Assembly (NCBI GenBank): GCA_900769645.1
Contig: CAAGHI010000074.1
Span: 1-64,000 of the forward strand
Source of the DNA: Candidatus Gastranaerophilales bacterium
Lineage (GTDB): Bacteria > Cyanobacteriota > Vampirovibrionia > Gastranaerophilales > Gastranaerophilaceae
Direction of reading: 5' to 3'
DNA length: 64,000 nucleotides
The position numbers and the translations under genes were made by a program. Within the stretch, counting starts at the first letter, position 1. Each line of letters starts with the position of its first letter. Positions 33,444 to 42,187 of this stretch are shown in pieces. Below the pieces are notes generated by a model that was not told the origin of the DNA, did not search any database, and saw only the letters and a program-made list of their open reading frames with translations.

Positions 33444-34169
33444 GTGAGCAAAAATTTTATAACCAGATTTAGTGAAGAAATGAATAAAGATAGCTTTTGG
33501 AGCCTGAACAAGAAAATCGGTGCCATACTGATTGGTTTGTTGTTGGTTGTTATTATGATTAACACATCAGGTTGTACTCAAGGTGACAACGGCTCTGGAG
33601 GTGATATAACAAATTTGCCTGACACTTCGACAGAAGAGGTTCAACAAGATACTGTAAAAGTCGGAAATGACGGAGTTAATGCAGCGATTGCGCCGGATGA
33701 TGTTTCTGTTGTTGCAGATCAAAGTATGTCGAATACCGGTTCTATGGTTGCAATGTCGGTTGAAGATATGGGACGTTCTGATCCGTTTTTGCCGTCAGGA
33801 GAAGCAAGTGCAAAACCTAAGGCTAGACCACAGCCAAAACCGGCTTATGCAAGCTATTTGATGGCACCTCCTGAAAGCATTAGCGTTGATTCAACTGCAA
33901 CTGCGGTTATGACAACTAAGGTTTCGGGAATTATGTATGACAAATACAATCCGTCTGCGATTTTGAACATTAACGACATGGATTATCTTGTTAGAACAGG
34001 TGATATCGTGAACGGTTACAAGATTTTGTCAATTGGACGAGAAACAGTTACTGTTCAATACGGTTCAAATGTTTATAAAGCTAGTGTCGGTGAAATGTTC
34101 AGCGAAAACGGTTTAAACTTTAACGCAATATCAAATTTGAACGGAAAATTTGGTGGAAACAAACGATAA
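33444..34169 (+). CDS. PilP-like pilus/secretion assembly protein
   Basis: First gene of the pilus operon, 241 residues. A membrane helix at about 26-42 ends in a Cys (TSGC) that could be a lipid site. A low-complexity stretch leads to GRSDPFLPSG, the DPF motif of PilP/GspC-type proteins. The C-terminal domain has VSGIMYDKYNPSAILN and DYLVRTGDIVNGYKI, resembling the PilP beta-sandwich that contacts the secretin. Start is GTG at 33444 with AGGTGG upstream. It is 22 bases before the secretin gene. Confidence 0.68.
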   Translation: MSKNFITRFSEEMNKDSFWSLNKKIGAILIGLLLVVIMINTSGCTQGDNGSGGDITNLPDTSTEEVQQDTVKVGNDGVNAAIAPDDVSVVADQSMSNTGSMVAMSVEDMGRSDPFLPSGEASAKPKARPQPKPAYASYLMAPPESISVDSTATAVMTTKVSGIMYDKYNPSAILNINDMDYLVRTGDIVNGYKILSIGRETVTVQYGSNVYKASVGEMFSENGLNFNAISNLNGKFGGNKR

Positions 34170-34191
34170 TTAAATACAAGCGGGAGCAAAT

Positions 34192-36132
34192 ATGAATAAT
34201 ACGATTAAACAAAAAATTATTGCAGGCATGATGTTATCATCATTTGTGTTTACAAATGGTGCTATGGCTGCATTTTCAATGGAAAATCCAACGACAGGAG
34301 CAACACGACCTGCATTGAGAGATAGTCAACAAGGCGAAATTTCTCTTCGTTTGAAGGGTGATGTTAGCTTTGTAAAAAGAAACCCTGCAATAAGCATAAG
34401 TTTAAGGGATTCGGACGTAAGACAGGTTTTGAGAATGTTTGCCGATAAGGCTGGCATGAACATTGTTTTCCACGATTCTGTTTCAGGAAAAGTTACTCTT
34501 GATTTGGTAAACGTTCCTTTGAGCAAAGCGTTTGAAATGGTTATGGAAATCAATGATCTTAACTATGCAGTTGATGATGGAACATTGATTGTTGCAAAAG
34601 CCGGTACTTCTGGGTTTAATTTTGCAAAACAAGATATGACTCTAATCCCTGTCAGATACGTTAGTGCAGCAGCTCTTGCAGAATTTTTGAATAAAAATAT
34701 TTACGCAATGCACAAACCTGGACTTTCTGATACTGATATTGTTTCTACAAACCCGACAACAAATGAGTTAATCGTATTTGGCTCAAAGGCAGATGTGCAG
34801 ATTGCTAAAAAAGTAGTTGCTCAATTTGATAAAAAACCTACAACAACAGTGTTTAAGGTAAATTATACAACTCCTGCGGAAATGGCAGATATGATTTGTA
34901 ACTTGTTGCTACCTGCAACATCAGGTTCTGGTGACGGAAGCTCTTCTTCTGGCAGTAGCAGCTCATCATCTTCATCATCATCATCTTCTTCTTCTTCAAG
35001 TGGGGCTTCAACAGGCGGTGCTGCCGGAATTATGACTGGTGCAGCATCTGACAGCAGTTCAGATGATGGTTCTTCAGGCTCAAGTGATAGCGGCTCATCA
35101 GGAAGTTCTGGTGGTGGAGAGCTTACATTGAACGGTGGTACAGTTGCTTGTTCAATCGATGGAAAATCAAACGGTAGTATGGCATCTTTGGGATTGCAAA
35201 ACTTGTCAGTCGCATATTATCAGCAATTGGGTACTGTAAATATTATTGGAGGTTCTGAACATCAACTTGAAATGATTTCAGACTTTATTAAAGATACTGA
35301 TAAAAAACAGCCGCAAGCATATTTGGAAGTTTCAATTGTTGAGTTGAATGAAGAGGGTAGTAAGTCTTTGCAAAACAATTGGTCCTTCATGAGTAATGCA
35401 TTTTCAGCAACTTTTGATGGTGAAAACACAAAAACTCATCCATTGTATCCAATATTCCTGAAAGGTAATAACCAAGAAGTTTGGGATACAAGTGATGACG
35501 ATCCTTCTTTAAAAGATTATACATTGGCTAGATTTAGAGGCCCGATGACAATTTCTTATGCTATCAATTATTTGGTTAAAAACTCAAAAGGAAGAATTGT
35601 TTCAAATCCGCGTATTTTGATAACAAACGGTCAAGAATCAACTATTGATATTACTCAAGACTATATTGAATCAACAGATTCTGAACAGAGCGCATACACA
35701 GGTGGTACAATCGCAACCAGAACATATAACGTTGGTAGCGATGCCGGTATCAAGGTTTCAATCACTCCGTTTATCAGCCCAGACGGTTATGTGACAATGA
35801 ATATCAAACCTGAATATTCTACGATTTTAAGCCAAGTTAACGCAACAGATAGCGTTGGAACTTATGTTGCTGCGACCTTGCTTTCTCACAGAAATCTTGA
35901 TTTGAAAAATATCAGAATTAAAGATGGAGAAACTCTTGTTATTGCAGGTATGATTAACGAAGAAGAACAAAAAAGTATCGGTAAAGTTCCTGTATTAGGC
36001 GATCTTCCGGTAATTGGAACTTTATTTAGAAGTACAACTTCTGAGAAAAAGAAAAACGAAATGGTAATTATGCTTACTCCAAAGATAGTTACGGATACAG
36101 AAGATGCAGTAGGGAACACCGATGCATTATAA
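34192..36132 (+). CDS. Secretin, PilQ/GspD family
   Basis: The outer-membrane pore of a type IV pilus or type II secretion system. The 646 residues have a signal peptide, an STN-like domain (ISISLRDSDVRQVLRMFADK), an N1-type domain with TNPTTNELIVFGSKADVQIAK, and a long Ser/Gly insert (about 240-305). The secretin core follows, with VSNPRILITNGQESTI and ETLVIAGMINEEEQ, then VPVLGDLPVIGTLFR. The serine run is coded by TCA/TCT trinucleotides and may vary in length. GGGAGCAAAT precedes ATG. Core genes pilM, pilN and pilO are not next to it. Confidence 0.94.
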   Translation: MNNTIKQKIIAGMMLSSFVFTNGAMAAFSMENPTTGATRPALRDSQQGEISLRLKGDVSFVKRNPAISISLRDSDVRQVLRMFADKAGMNIVFHDSVSGKVTLDLVNVPLSKAFEMVMEINDLNYAVDDGTLIVAKAGTSGFNFAKQDMTLIPVRYVSAAALAEFLNKNIYAMHKPGLSDTDIVSTNPTTNELIVFGSKADVQIAKKVVAQFDKKPTTTVFKVNYTTPAEMADMICNLLLPATSGSGDGSSSSGSSSSSSSSSSSSSSSSGASTGGAAGIMTGAASDSSSDDGSSGSSDSGSSGSSGGGELTLNGGTVACSIDGKSNGSMASLGLQNLSVAYYQQLGTVNIIGGSEHQLEMISDFIKDTDKKQPQAYLEVSIVELNEEGSKSLQNNWSFMSNAFSATFDGENTKTHPLYPIFLKGNNQEVWDTSDDDPSLKDYTLARFRGPMTISYAINYLVKNSKGRIVSNPRILITNGQESTIDITQDYIESTDSEQSAYTGGTIATRTYNVGSDAGIKVSITPFISPDGYVTMNIKPEYSTILSQVNATDSVGTYVAATLLSHRNLDLKNIRIKDGETLVIAGMINEEEQKSIGKVPVLGDLPVIGTLFRSTTSEKKKNEMVIMLTPKIVTDTEDAVGNTDAL

Positions 36133-36151
36133 AACCTAAAAATCAACAAAC

Positions 36152-38161
36152 ATGAATGAACTTTTAAACAAGTTAAAAAACAGTATCAACAGGCAGATAC
36201 TGAATAAACTGGATATCACGCAAATGGAACAATATAAATTTGTTCCACTTTGTGTTAAGGATAATTTTTTGTTTGTTGCAATCGGTCCGGCTTCTGATAG
36301 AGAAGTTATAAACACAAAATTACACGAAACATTCCCTAATCAAATCAAGTATATTCCTGTTTCAGAGAGTGATTTGAATGACTTGATGTCTTTTTTGAAA
36401 ACAGAGGCACAAAAAGATAACAAGGACGATGGAACTTTTAAACAGGTAAAACTCGGTGAATTATTAATCCAAAAAGGTTATATCAACGATATTCAATTGC
36501 TCCAAGCGCTTGCGGAGAGCAAAAGACAGAGAATGCCGATTGGTTCAACTTTGTTTAAGCTCGGATTTATCACGCTTGATCAGTTGAAAGAAATTCTTCA
36601 CTTGCAAACGGGGTACGACCTTGTAACACCGGAACAGCTTGCATCTCAAGACAAGTATGTAAAAATGTTGCCGGAAGATTTTATCAGGTCAAACAAGATT
36701 ATCCCGATATCTTCTGATGGAAAAACCTTGATTTTAGGGGTTGTAACTCCTGTTAAGCCAGATGTTTTAAAAGACATCATTTATATGACAGGGCAAAACC
36801 CTAAACAGCTTTTGATGACTCACTATGAGTTTCAAAACTCTTTGAATACGTTTTTCAGTGAACAAAGGAAAGAAACTGAAAAAGTAATCAAGCAAATCGA
36901 AAGCGAAGCGGAAGAATTTGAGGTTGAAGAATCTCTTGCAGAAATGGTTGATAAGCAGTTGAAGGATTCAACCGGTTCTGTTGCGACGTTCGTAAACCAA
37001 ATTATTACCAATGCGATTGATAACAAAGTTTCCGATATTCACATTGAGCCAAGGCTTTCAGGCTACATTGTAAGATACAGAAAAGATGGTATGTTGCAAA
37101 AAGTTCTTGATATTCCGCCAAAGGTTGAAACTCAGGTTATTGCACGTTTCAAGGTTCTGTCAAGAATGAATATCGCAGAACACAGACGACCTCAGGACGG
37201 TACTTTTTCTATCAAATACAAAAACGGTTCGTATGACTTCCGTATCAACACGTTACCGGTATCAGGCAAAGAAAAGGTTTGTATCCGTGTACTTGCGCCT
37301 GCTGTAAGTTTGAACGCTGCTGATAAAAATATAAGTTTGGTCGGTGGTTCTCAGGAAGATATTGATAAAATTAAAACAATGGTAAGTTGTCCGAACGGAA
37401 TTATTCTTACATCAGGGCCGACAGGTTCCGGTAAAACAACGACTTTGTACTCTGTTTTGAAGAGTTTGAACGACGAGGACGTAAACATTACAACAATCGA
37501 AGACCCGATAGAAATTAAGTTGGAAGGTATTAACCAGTCACAGATTAATGCAAAAGCGGGTATTACTTTTGCATCTTGTATGAGAGCTATTTTAAGACAG
37601 GACCCTGACATTATCCTCGTCGGTGAAATTCGTGACTATGAAACTTTGGAAATTGCAATTTCTGCCGCATTAACAGGTCACTTAGTATTAAGTACCGTTC
37701 ACACCAATTCAGCAGCTGCAACGGTTACTCGTTTGATTGAAATGGGGGCGAAAGATTACTTGGTTTCTTCAACTTTGTCAGGTGTAATTGCTCAACGTTT
37801 GGTAAGACACCTTTGTGATGATTGCAAGGAAGAATACTTTGCATCACATGACGAAGCTCGTCAAATTATGACGAATGAAGAAGAAATTCAAAAATTCATG
37901 AAAAAGCCGATATATCGTGCAAAAGGTTGCAGTAAATGTGACTTTACAGGATATAAAGGCAGGCTTGGTGTGTATGAGATTATGGCAATTAACAAAGAGA
38001 TTAAAAAGTTAGTTGCAATGGGTGCACACGATTTGGAAATCGAAGAAGCAGCAATCCGCAACGGAATGACAACTTTGCACCAATCTTGTATAAAACATAT
38101 TTTAGACGGAAAGACAACAATAGATGAATTCGTCAGAGTTCTTGGTGTTGTCAACGAATAG
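36152..38161 (+). CDS. GspE/PilB-family assembly ATPase
   Basis: The hexameric ATPase that drives pilus extension or type II secretion. The 669 residues include an N-terminal MshEN-type domain (LGELLIQKGYINDIQLLQAL near 101-120) and the ATPase with Walker A GPTGSGKT (422-429). Asp-box TIEDPIE, Walker B DPDIILVGEIRD (484-495) and HLVLSTVHTNSAA follow. A zinc-binding set is at Cys555, Cys558, Cys593 and Cys596. It lies 19 bases after the secretin and eight before the GspF gene. No PilT retraction ATPase is in the window. Confidence 0.95.
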   Translation: MNELLNKLKNSINRQILNKLDITQMEQYKFVPLCVKDNFLFVAIGPASDREVINTKLHETFPNQIKYIPVSESDLNDLMSFLKTEAQKDNKDDGTFKQVKLGELLIQKGYINDIQLLQALAESKRQRMPIGSTLFKLGFITLDQLKEILHLQTGYDLVTPEQLASQDKYVKMLPEDFIRSNKIIPISSDGKTLILGVVTPVKPDVLKDIIYMTGQNPKQLLMTHYEFQNSLNTFFSEQRKETEKVIKQIESEAEEFEVEESLAEMVDKQLKDSTGSVATFVNQIITNAIDNKVSDIHIEPRLSGYIVRYRKDGMLQKVLDIPPKVETQVIARFKVLSRMNIAEHRRPQDGTFSIKYKNGSYDFRINTLPVSGKEKVCIRVLAPAVSLNAADKNISLVGGSQEDIDKIKTMVSCPNGIILTSGPTGSGKTTTLYSVLKSLNDEDVNITTIEDPIEIKLEGINQSQINAKAGITFASCMRAILRQDPDIILVGEIRDYETLEIAISAALTGHLVLSTVHTNSAAATVTRLIEMGAKDYLVSSTLSGVIAQRLVRHLCDDCKEEYFASHDEARQIMTNEEEIQKFMKKPIYRAKGCSKCDFTGYKGRLGVYEIMAINKEIKKLVAMGAHDLEIEEAAIRNGMTTLHQSCIKHILDGKTTIDEFVRVLGVVNE

Positions 38162-38169
38162 GAGATATA

Positions 38170-39393
38170 ATGACAATATATAATTATATAGCTTTAAAAA
38201 ATAATAAAGATATTGTTAAAGGGAAAGTCGAAGCATCTGACTTGCGGGAAGCACGTGCGAGTATCCGAAATCTTGGATTTATTCCAACTAGGGTTTATGA
38301 AGAAAAATCTAAGGAAGATGAAAAAGCTACCAAAGGAAAAGTTAAAGCTGGAAAAATTCAAAAACTCGGACTTCAAGACAGAATGGATTTTACGTCAACC
38401 ATGCAGATTTTGGCGCAAGCAGGCATTCCGATTATTGAATCCTTGATGTTTATCGAAAGTGATGCGGCAAAATTGAAAGTTCGACTTGTTGCGCAGGAAC
38501 TTCGAAGGCAGATTATGGCAGGTGCAACTTTTGCCGACACAATTGCAAAATATCCGGAGCAGTTCGGGCAGATTTATATCGGTCTTGTAAAAGCCGGTGA
38601 AGATTCCGGTGAACTTGAAAAAACTTTGCAACGTTTGTTGGAATTGTTGACGAAAGAAGCGAATATTCGTGGGAAAGTTATCGGAACATTGATGTACCCG
38701 ATGTTCGTTATCGTTTTGGCGGTAATCATTGTTCTTGTTATGTTGATGTTCGTATTCCCTGTGTTTAAGGACATGTTTGACAATATGGGTAGAGAATTAC
38801 CTTGGATTACGCAAACCCTTATGGACGCCGGTATTTTCTTGAAAACATATTGGTTCTTTGTGCCTGTGATTTTGGGTTCTATTGCCGGATTTTTCATATT
38901 TATTATGAAATGGCAGCCGAGTAAACGAAAGATTGATGAGTGGGTTTTGAAAGTTCCACTTCTTTCTGATTTGGTTCAGTTTTCAAACTTTGCAAACTTT
39001 GTTGCCGTAATGCAGGTTGCTTATGATGCCGGTGTTCCGATTATTGAATGTTTGTATTTGGCAAACGTAACTTTGACAAACCATACGTTGAAGACGAAAA
39101 TTGAAACGGCGACTCAAAAAGTTCAACAAGGTCAACACTTGTCTATTGCGTTGCGTTCGACAGGTGTTATGCCTAAGATGATTTTGTTTATGATTGCGAC
39201 AGGTGAACAATCAGGTCGTTTGGGTGATATGCTTTTGCAAGCTACAAGCTTTATTGATAAAAAACTTGATGGTATCATTGATACGATGACAAAAATGATT
39301 GAGCCGATAATGCTTATCGTAATTGGTAGTATCGTATTGACGTTGGCTCTTGCATTGTATATGCCACTATTCAGCTCTTACATGTCAGATTAG
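38170..39393 (+). CDS. GspF/PilC-family inner-membrane platform protein
   Basis: The inner-membrane platform that works with the assembly ATPase. The 407 residues show the N-terminal YNYIALKNNKDIVKGKVEAS start, a charged linker, then two GspF repeats: TSTMQILAQAGIPIIESL with helices near 170-195 and 218-240, and ANFVAVMQVAYDAGVPIIEC with the last helix near 375-398. AGGAGATATA precedes ATG. It overlaps no gene but is only 15 bases from the SDR gene, so the operon continues. Confidence 0.95.
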   Translation: MTIYNYIALKNNKDIVKGKVEASDLREARASIRNLGFIPTRVYEEKSKEDEKATKGKVKAGKIQKLGLQDRMDFTSTMQILAQAGIPIIESLMFIESDAAKLKVRLVAQELRRQIMAGATFADTIAKYPEQFGQIYIGLVKAGEDSGELEKTLQRLLELLTKEANIRGKVIGTLMYPMFVIVLAVIIVLVMLMFVFPVFKDMFDNMGRELPWITQTLMDAGIFLKTYWFFVPVILGSIAGFFIFIMKWQPSKRKIDEWVLKVPLLSDLVQFSNFANFVAVMQVAYDAGVPIIECLYLANVTLTNHTLKTKIETATQKVQQGQHLSIALRSTGVMPKMILFMIATGEQSGRLGDMLLQATSFIDKKLDGIIDTMTKMIEPIMLIVIGSIVLTLALALYMPLFSSYMSD

Positions 39394-39408
39394 AGAAAGA
39401 GGAAAAAT

Positions 39409-40212
39409 TTGAAAACTTATGTAATTACTGGCGCAACATCAGGGATTGGAAAAGCTCTTGTTGAACAGCTTTCAAAAGATAATCGTGTTTTTGCCGGTTA
39501 CAGAAACGAAAAATATGTTGAAAACTTGCAAAAAATCGGCGTAATCCCTTTCTACATTGATATGGAGCGAAAAGATAGTATTGCACAAGCTTCGGCGTAT
39601 ATTAAATCTCAGACTGACAAGATTGATACCCTGATTAACGTTGCAGGGTGCGTTGTTGCAGGTGTTGTTGAAAAGCTTTCGGTTGATGATATTAGAAAAC
39701 AGTTTGAGGTCAATGCGTTTTCTCATCTTGATTTTACGCAAAGACTTCTGCCGATTTTGAATGATGGAAAAGTTATAAATATTAGTTCAATGTCTAGTTT
39801 TGGAATATTCCCGTTTGTGGCGCCTTATTGTGCTTCCAAAAGAGCTTTGGACATTTTATTCAACGCAATGACTTTGGAATCCGGCTTAAAGGTGGTTTCT
39901 ATAAAACCTGGGGTTATTGCAACTCCACTTTGGGATAAATCGATTGAGCTCAACAAATTGGCGATTGAAAATTGTGCCGGTTATGATAAAGAGATGAAAT
40001 ATATGGTCGAAAATGCGCATAAAAACGGGCAAAAAGGCTTGAATGTGCAAAAAGTTGTTGATGTAATATTGAAGGCTGATACATTGGAAAATCCAAAACC
40101 TTCTTATACTGTAGGGCGTGATGCGAAGTTTGCAGAACTTATTGCAAAATTGCCGTTCAGCTTGCAAAATAGGCTTATAAAATTCGGAATGAAAAAAAAG
40201 TTTGGAAAATAA
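39409..40212 (+). CDS. Short-chain dehydrogenase/reductase
   Basis: An NAD(P)-dependent SDR oxidoreductase, 267 residues. ITGATSGIGKALVEQL is the glycine-rich cofactor loop, INVAGCVVAG the structural NNAG-type strand, and Ser with YCASKRALD (Tyr-x-x-x-Lys) the catalytic set. VVSIKPGVIATP follows. The start is TTG at 39409 with AAGAGGAAAAAT upstream. It lies 15 bases after the pilus platform gene and directly abuts hydE. Substrate unknown; lipid or sugar reductases of this type are common. Confidence 0.88.
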   Translation: MKTYVITGATSGIGKALVEQLSKDNRVFAGYRNEKYVENLQKIGVIPFYIDMERKDSIAQASAYIKSQTDKIDTLINVAGCVVAGVVEKLSVDDIRKQFEVNAFSHLDFTQRLLPILNDGKVINISSMSSFGIFPFVAPYCASKRALDILFNAMTLESGLKVVSIKPGVIATPLWDKSIELNKLAIENCAGYDKEMKYMVENAHKNGQKGLNVQKVVDVILKADTLENPKPSYTVGRDAKFAELIAKLPFSLQNRLIKFGMKKKFGK

Positions 40213-41211
40213 ATGACAGAATTTACCAAAAAAGAAATTGTAGATATTTTGAAAGACGATAGTCAAAATGAGTGGTTGTTTTCGCTTGCGGATAAGGTTC
40301 GACGTGAAAATGTCGGAGATGAAGTGCATTTGCGTGGGCTGATCGAGTTTTCAAATATCTGTCATTGTTTTTGCAAATATTGTGGGCTAAGGTGTGAAAA
40401 TAAAGAACTCGACAGATATAGAATTTTGCCTGACGACATTGTGAAATATGCCCAAAAAGCTGTTGAAATGGGCTATAAAACGATAGTTTTGCAGTCCGGC
40501 GAAGATGCATTTTATACAAGAGAAATTCTTTGCGACATTATTAAAAGGATAAAAGAGCTTGATGTGGCGCTGACTTTGAGCATTGGAGAAAGAAGTTTTG
40601 AGGACTATAAAGCTTTTCGAGATTGCGGTGCAGATAGATATTTGATAAGAATTGAAACGACGGACAGAGATTTGTACAAAAAAATGCACCCGAATATGAG
40701 TTTTGACAATCGTGTGAGATGCTTGAAAGATTTGGGCAAACTTGGGTTTGAAGTAGGTACTGGCTGTCTTGTCGGGCTTCCGGAACAGACTGTTGAATCG
40801 CTTGCTGATGATATTTTGTTTTTCAAAGAGATAAATGCAGACATGGTTGGAATTGGCCCGTTTATTGCGCACCACCATACACCGTTGAAAGATATTCCGA
40901 ACGGTAATTTTACGCTTGCCTTGAAAGTTATGGCGCTTACAAGGATTTTGTTGAAAAACATCAATATTCCGGCAACTACAGCTATGGAGACTTTAAATCC
41001 AAATGGTAGAATTATCGCATTGCAAAGTGGGGCAAATGTTGTTATGCCGAATGTTACAACGACTGAGTATCGCGCAAAATATGAGATTTATCCGAATAAA
41101 ATTTGCATAAACGAAAATCCGTCACAGTGTTTCCATTGTATAAGCGGCAAGATAAAATCAATTGGACGAACCGTTTCTACAGGTTACGGGTTTAGAAAAA
41201 GTAATATTTGA
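40213..41211 (+). CDS. hydE: [FeFe]-hydrogenase maturase HydE-like radical SAM protein
   Basis: HydE is a radical SAM enzyme that helps build the H-cluster dithiomethylamine/CO-CN site. The 332 residues fit. HLRGLIEFSNICHCFCKYCG holds the cluster motif Cys50-x3-Cys54-x2-Cys57. Further signatures are IVLQSGEDAFYTRE, LTLSIGERSFEDYKAFRDCG, RYLIRIETTDRDLYKKMHP and GTGCLVGLPEQT. Its ATG immediately follows the SDR stop. HydF, HydG and the hydrogenase itself are not in the window. PylB/BioB-type enzymes are relatives, but the RIETTD segment favours HydE. Confidence 0.85.
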   Translation: MTEFTKKEIVDILKDDSQNEWLFSLADKVRRENVGDEVHLRGLIEFSNICHCFCKYCGLRCENKELDRYRILPDDIVKYAQKAVEMGYKTIVLQSGEDAFYTREILCDIIKRIKELDVALTLSIGERSFEDYKAFRDCGADRYLIRIETTDRDLYKKMHPNMSFDNRVRCLKDLGKLGFEVGTGCLVGLPEQTVESLADDILFFKEINADMVGIGPFIAHHHTPLKDIPNGNFTLALKVMALTRILLKNINIPATTAMETLNPNGRIIALQSGANVVMPNVTTTEYRAKYEIYPNKICINENPSQCFHCISGKIKSIGRTVSTGYGFRKSNI

Positions 41212-41222
41212 CCGAATTAGAC

Positions 41223-41251
41223 TTGTAGAAACTTCTACAATATGTTATAGT
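41223..41251 (+). promoter_or_regulatory. Promoter with overlapping palindromic operator
   Basis: TTGTAG (41223-41228), 17-base spacer, TATAGT (41246-41251). A perfect palindrome TTGTAGAA-AC-TTCTACAA (41223-41240) covers the -35 box and half the spacer, a typical repressor site. It would control the pseudopilin gene separately from the upstream pilus operon. Confidence 0.62.
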
Positions 41252-41284
41252 AGTAATATACATCATAATGGAGAGTCAAAAAAG

Positions 41285-42151
41285 ATGAACGGAGGTCTAA
41301 TGTCAGATATTAGAGAAATTTTTGCAACCGTAAGAACGTATTGCGGAATGATGTTTGGAGATGAGAAAGCAGCTAGGCAGCTAGGAGGCGAGGCAGCTAA
41401 GCGAAACTGTTATTTTGAAAAGCAACAGCTGCTATCTATCGTCATTCCGAGCGACAGCGACGGAATCCAGCCTATAAATAATTCAATTACATTGCAAGGA
41501 AAGAAGAATAGCTTAACCGAAAAGAACTTATTCCCTTTAAAACGCGCCGCCTTTACATTGGCTGAGGTCCTAATCACCCTCGGCATCATCGGTGTTGTTG
41601 CTGCTCTAACTCTTCCAACTCTAATCCAAAATCACCAAAAACAGGTTTATGTTACCCAGTTGAAAAAGGCATATTCAACGTTGGGCAATGCTTTTAACAA
41701 AATGGCGGTTGATGAAGATGTTGTGGACTGGAAACAAACAAATTGCGGCTCTAGTTTAAGTCCTGCAACCTGTATGGAGGCTTTAACTAAGCAAATGAAT
41801 ATAATAAAGCAAAAAGATGACTCTACATGTTCTCCAGCATGGAGTGATGGTTTTTGTGACTATGCATTTATGACAAATGATGGAACTTTGTTTTTATTTT
41901 CTTGTGCTAATGTAGCTCAACTTCTAGTTGATGTAAATGGTGCACAAAAGAGCCCTAATCAGTATGGTAGAGATAGATTTGCTTTTTATGTTGATTATGA
42001 GCATAACAAAATTATACCTTATGGTACTGAGGAAATGATGTATGTAGGAGAAACTGTGCCAGAGTGGTCAGATTGTGATATTGAAGATGGATATCTCAAA
42101 GCATTATCTTGTACTGCAAAGGTCATAATCGAAGGTAAAATGAATTACTAA
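41285..42151 (+). CDS. Type IV pseudopilin with repeat-derived long leader
   Basis: A pilin-like subunit of 288 residues. The processing motif KRAAFTLAEVLITLGIIG begins only about 88 residues in, followed by the hydrophobic assembly helix and LKKAYSTLGNAFNKM. The globular part has four or more cysteines likely in disulfides. The leader contains translated repeat modules: EKAARQLGGEAAK is the AGCAGCTAGG module and VIPSDSDGIQP is a GTCATTCCGAGCG-type module. ATG 41285 (GGAGAG upstream) is chosen; ATG 41300 after GGAGGT is an alternative. Own promoter and terminator. Mature length is about 197 residues. Confidence 0.85.
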   Translation: MNGGLMSDIREIFATVRTYCGMMFGDEKAARQLGGEAAKRNCYFEKQQLLSIVIPSDSDGIQPINNSITLQGKKNSLTEKNLFPLKRAAFTLAEVLITLGIIGVVAALTLPTLIQNHQKQVYVTQLKKAYSTLGNAFNKMAVDEDVVDWKQTNCGSSLSPATCMEALTKQMNIIKQKDDSTCSPAWSDGFCDYAFMTNDGTLFLFSCANVAQLLVDVNGAQKSPNQYGRDRFAFYVDYEHNKIIPYGTEEMMYVGETVPEWSDCDIEDGYLKALSCTAKVIIEGKMNY

Positions 42152-42157
42152 AACAAA

Positions 42158-42183
42158 AAAGGAGTCTTTGAGGCTCCTTTTTT
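42158..42183. terminator. Bidirectional terminator
   Basis: AAAGGAGTC (42158-42166) pairs with GGCTCCTTT (42172-42180) across TTTGA, with A-tracts and T-tracts on both sides. It serves the pseudopilin gene and the convergent acetyltransferase-like gene. Confidence 0.9.
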
Positions 42184-42187
42184 ATTT

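Noticed and set aside
41162..41284. Extension of the second pseudopilin into the end of hydE
   Set aside because: The upstream TTG has no ribosome site and lies inside hydE; a promoter and ATG at 41285 are better placed.
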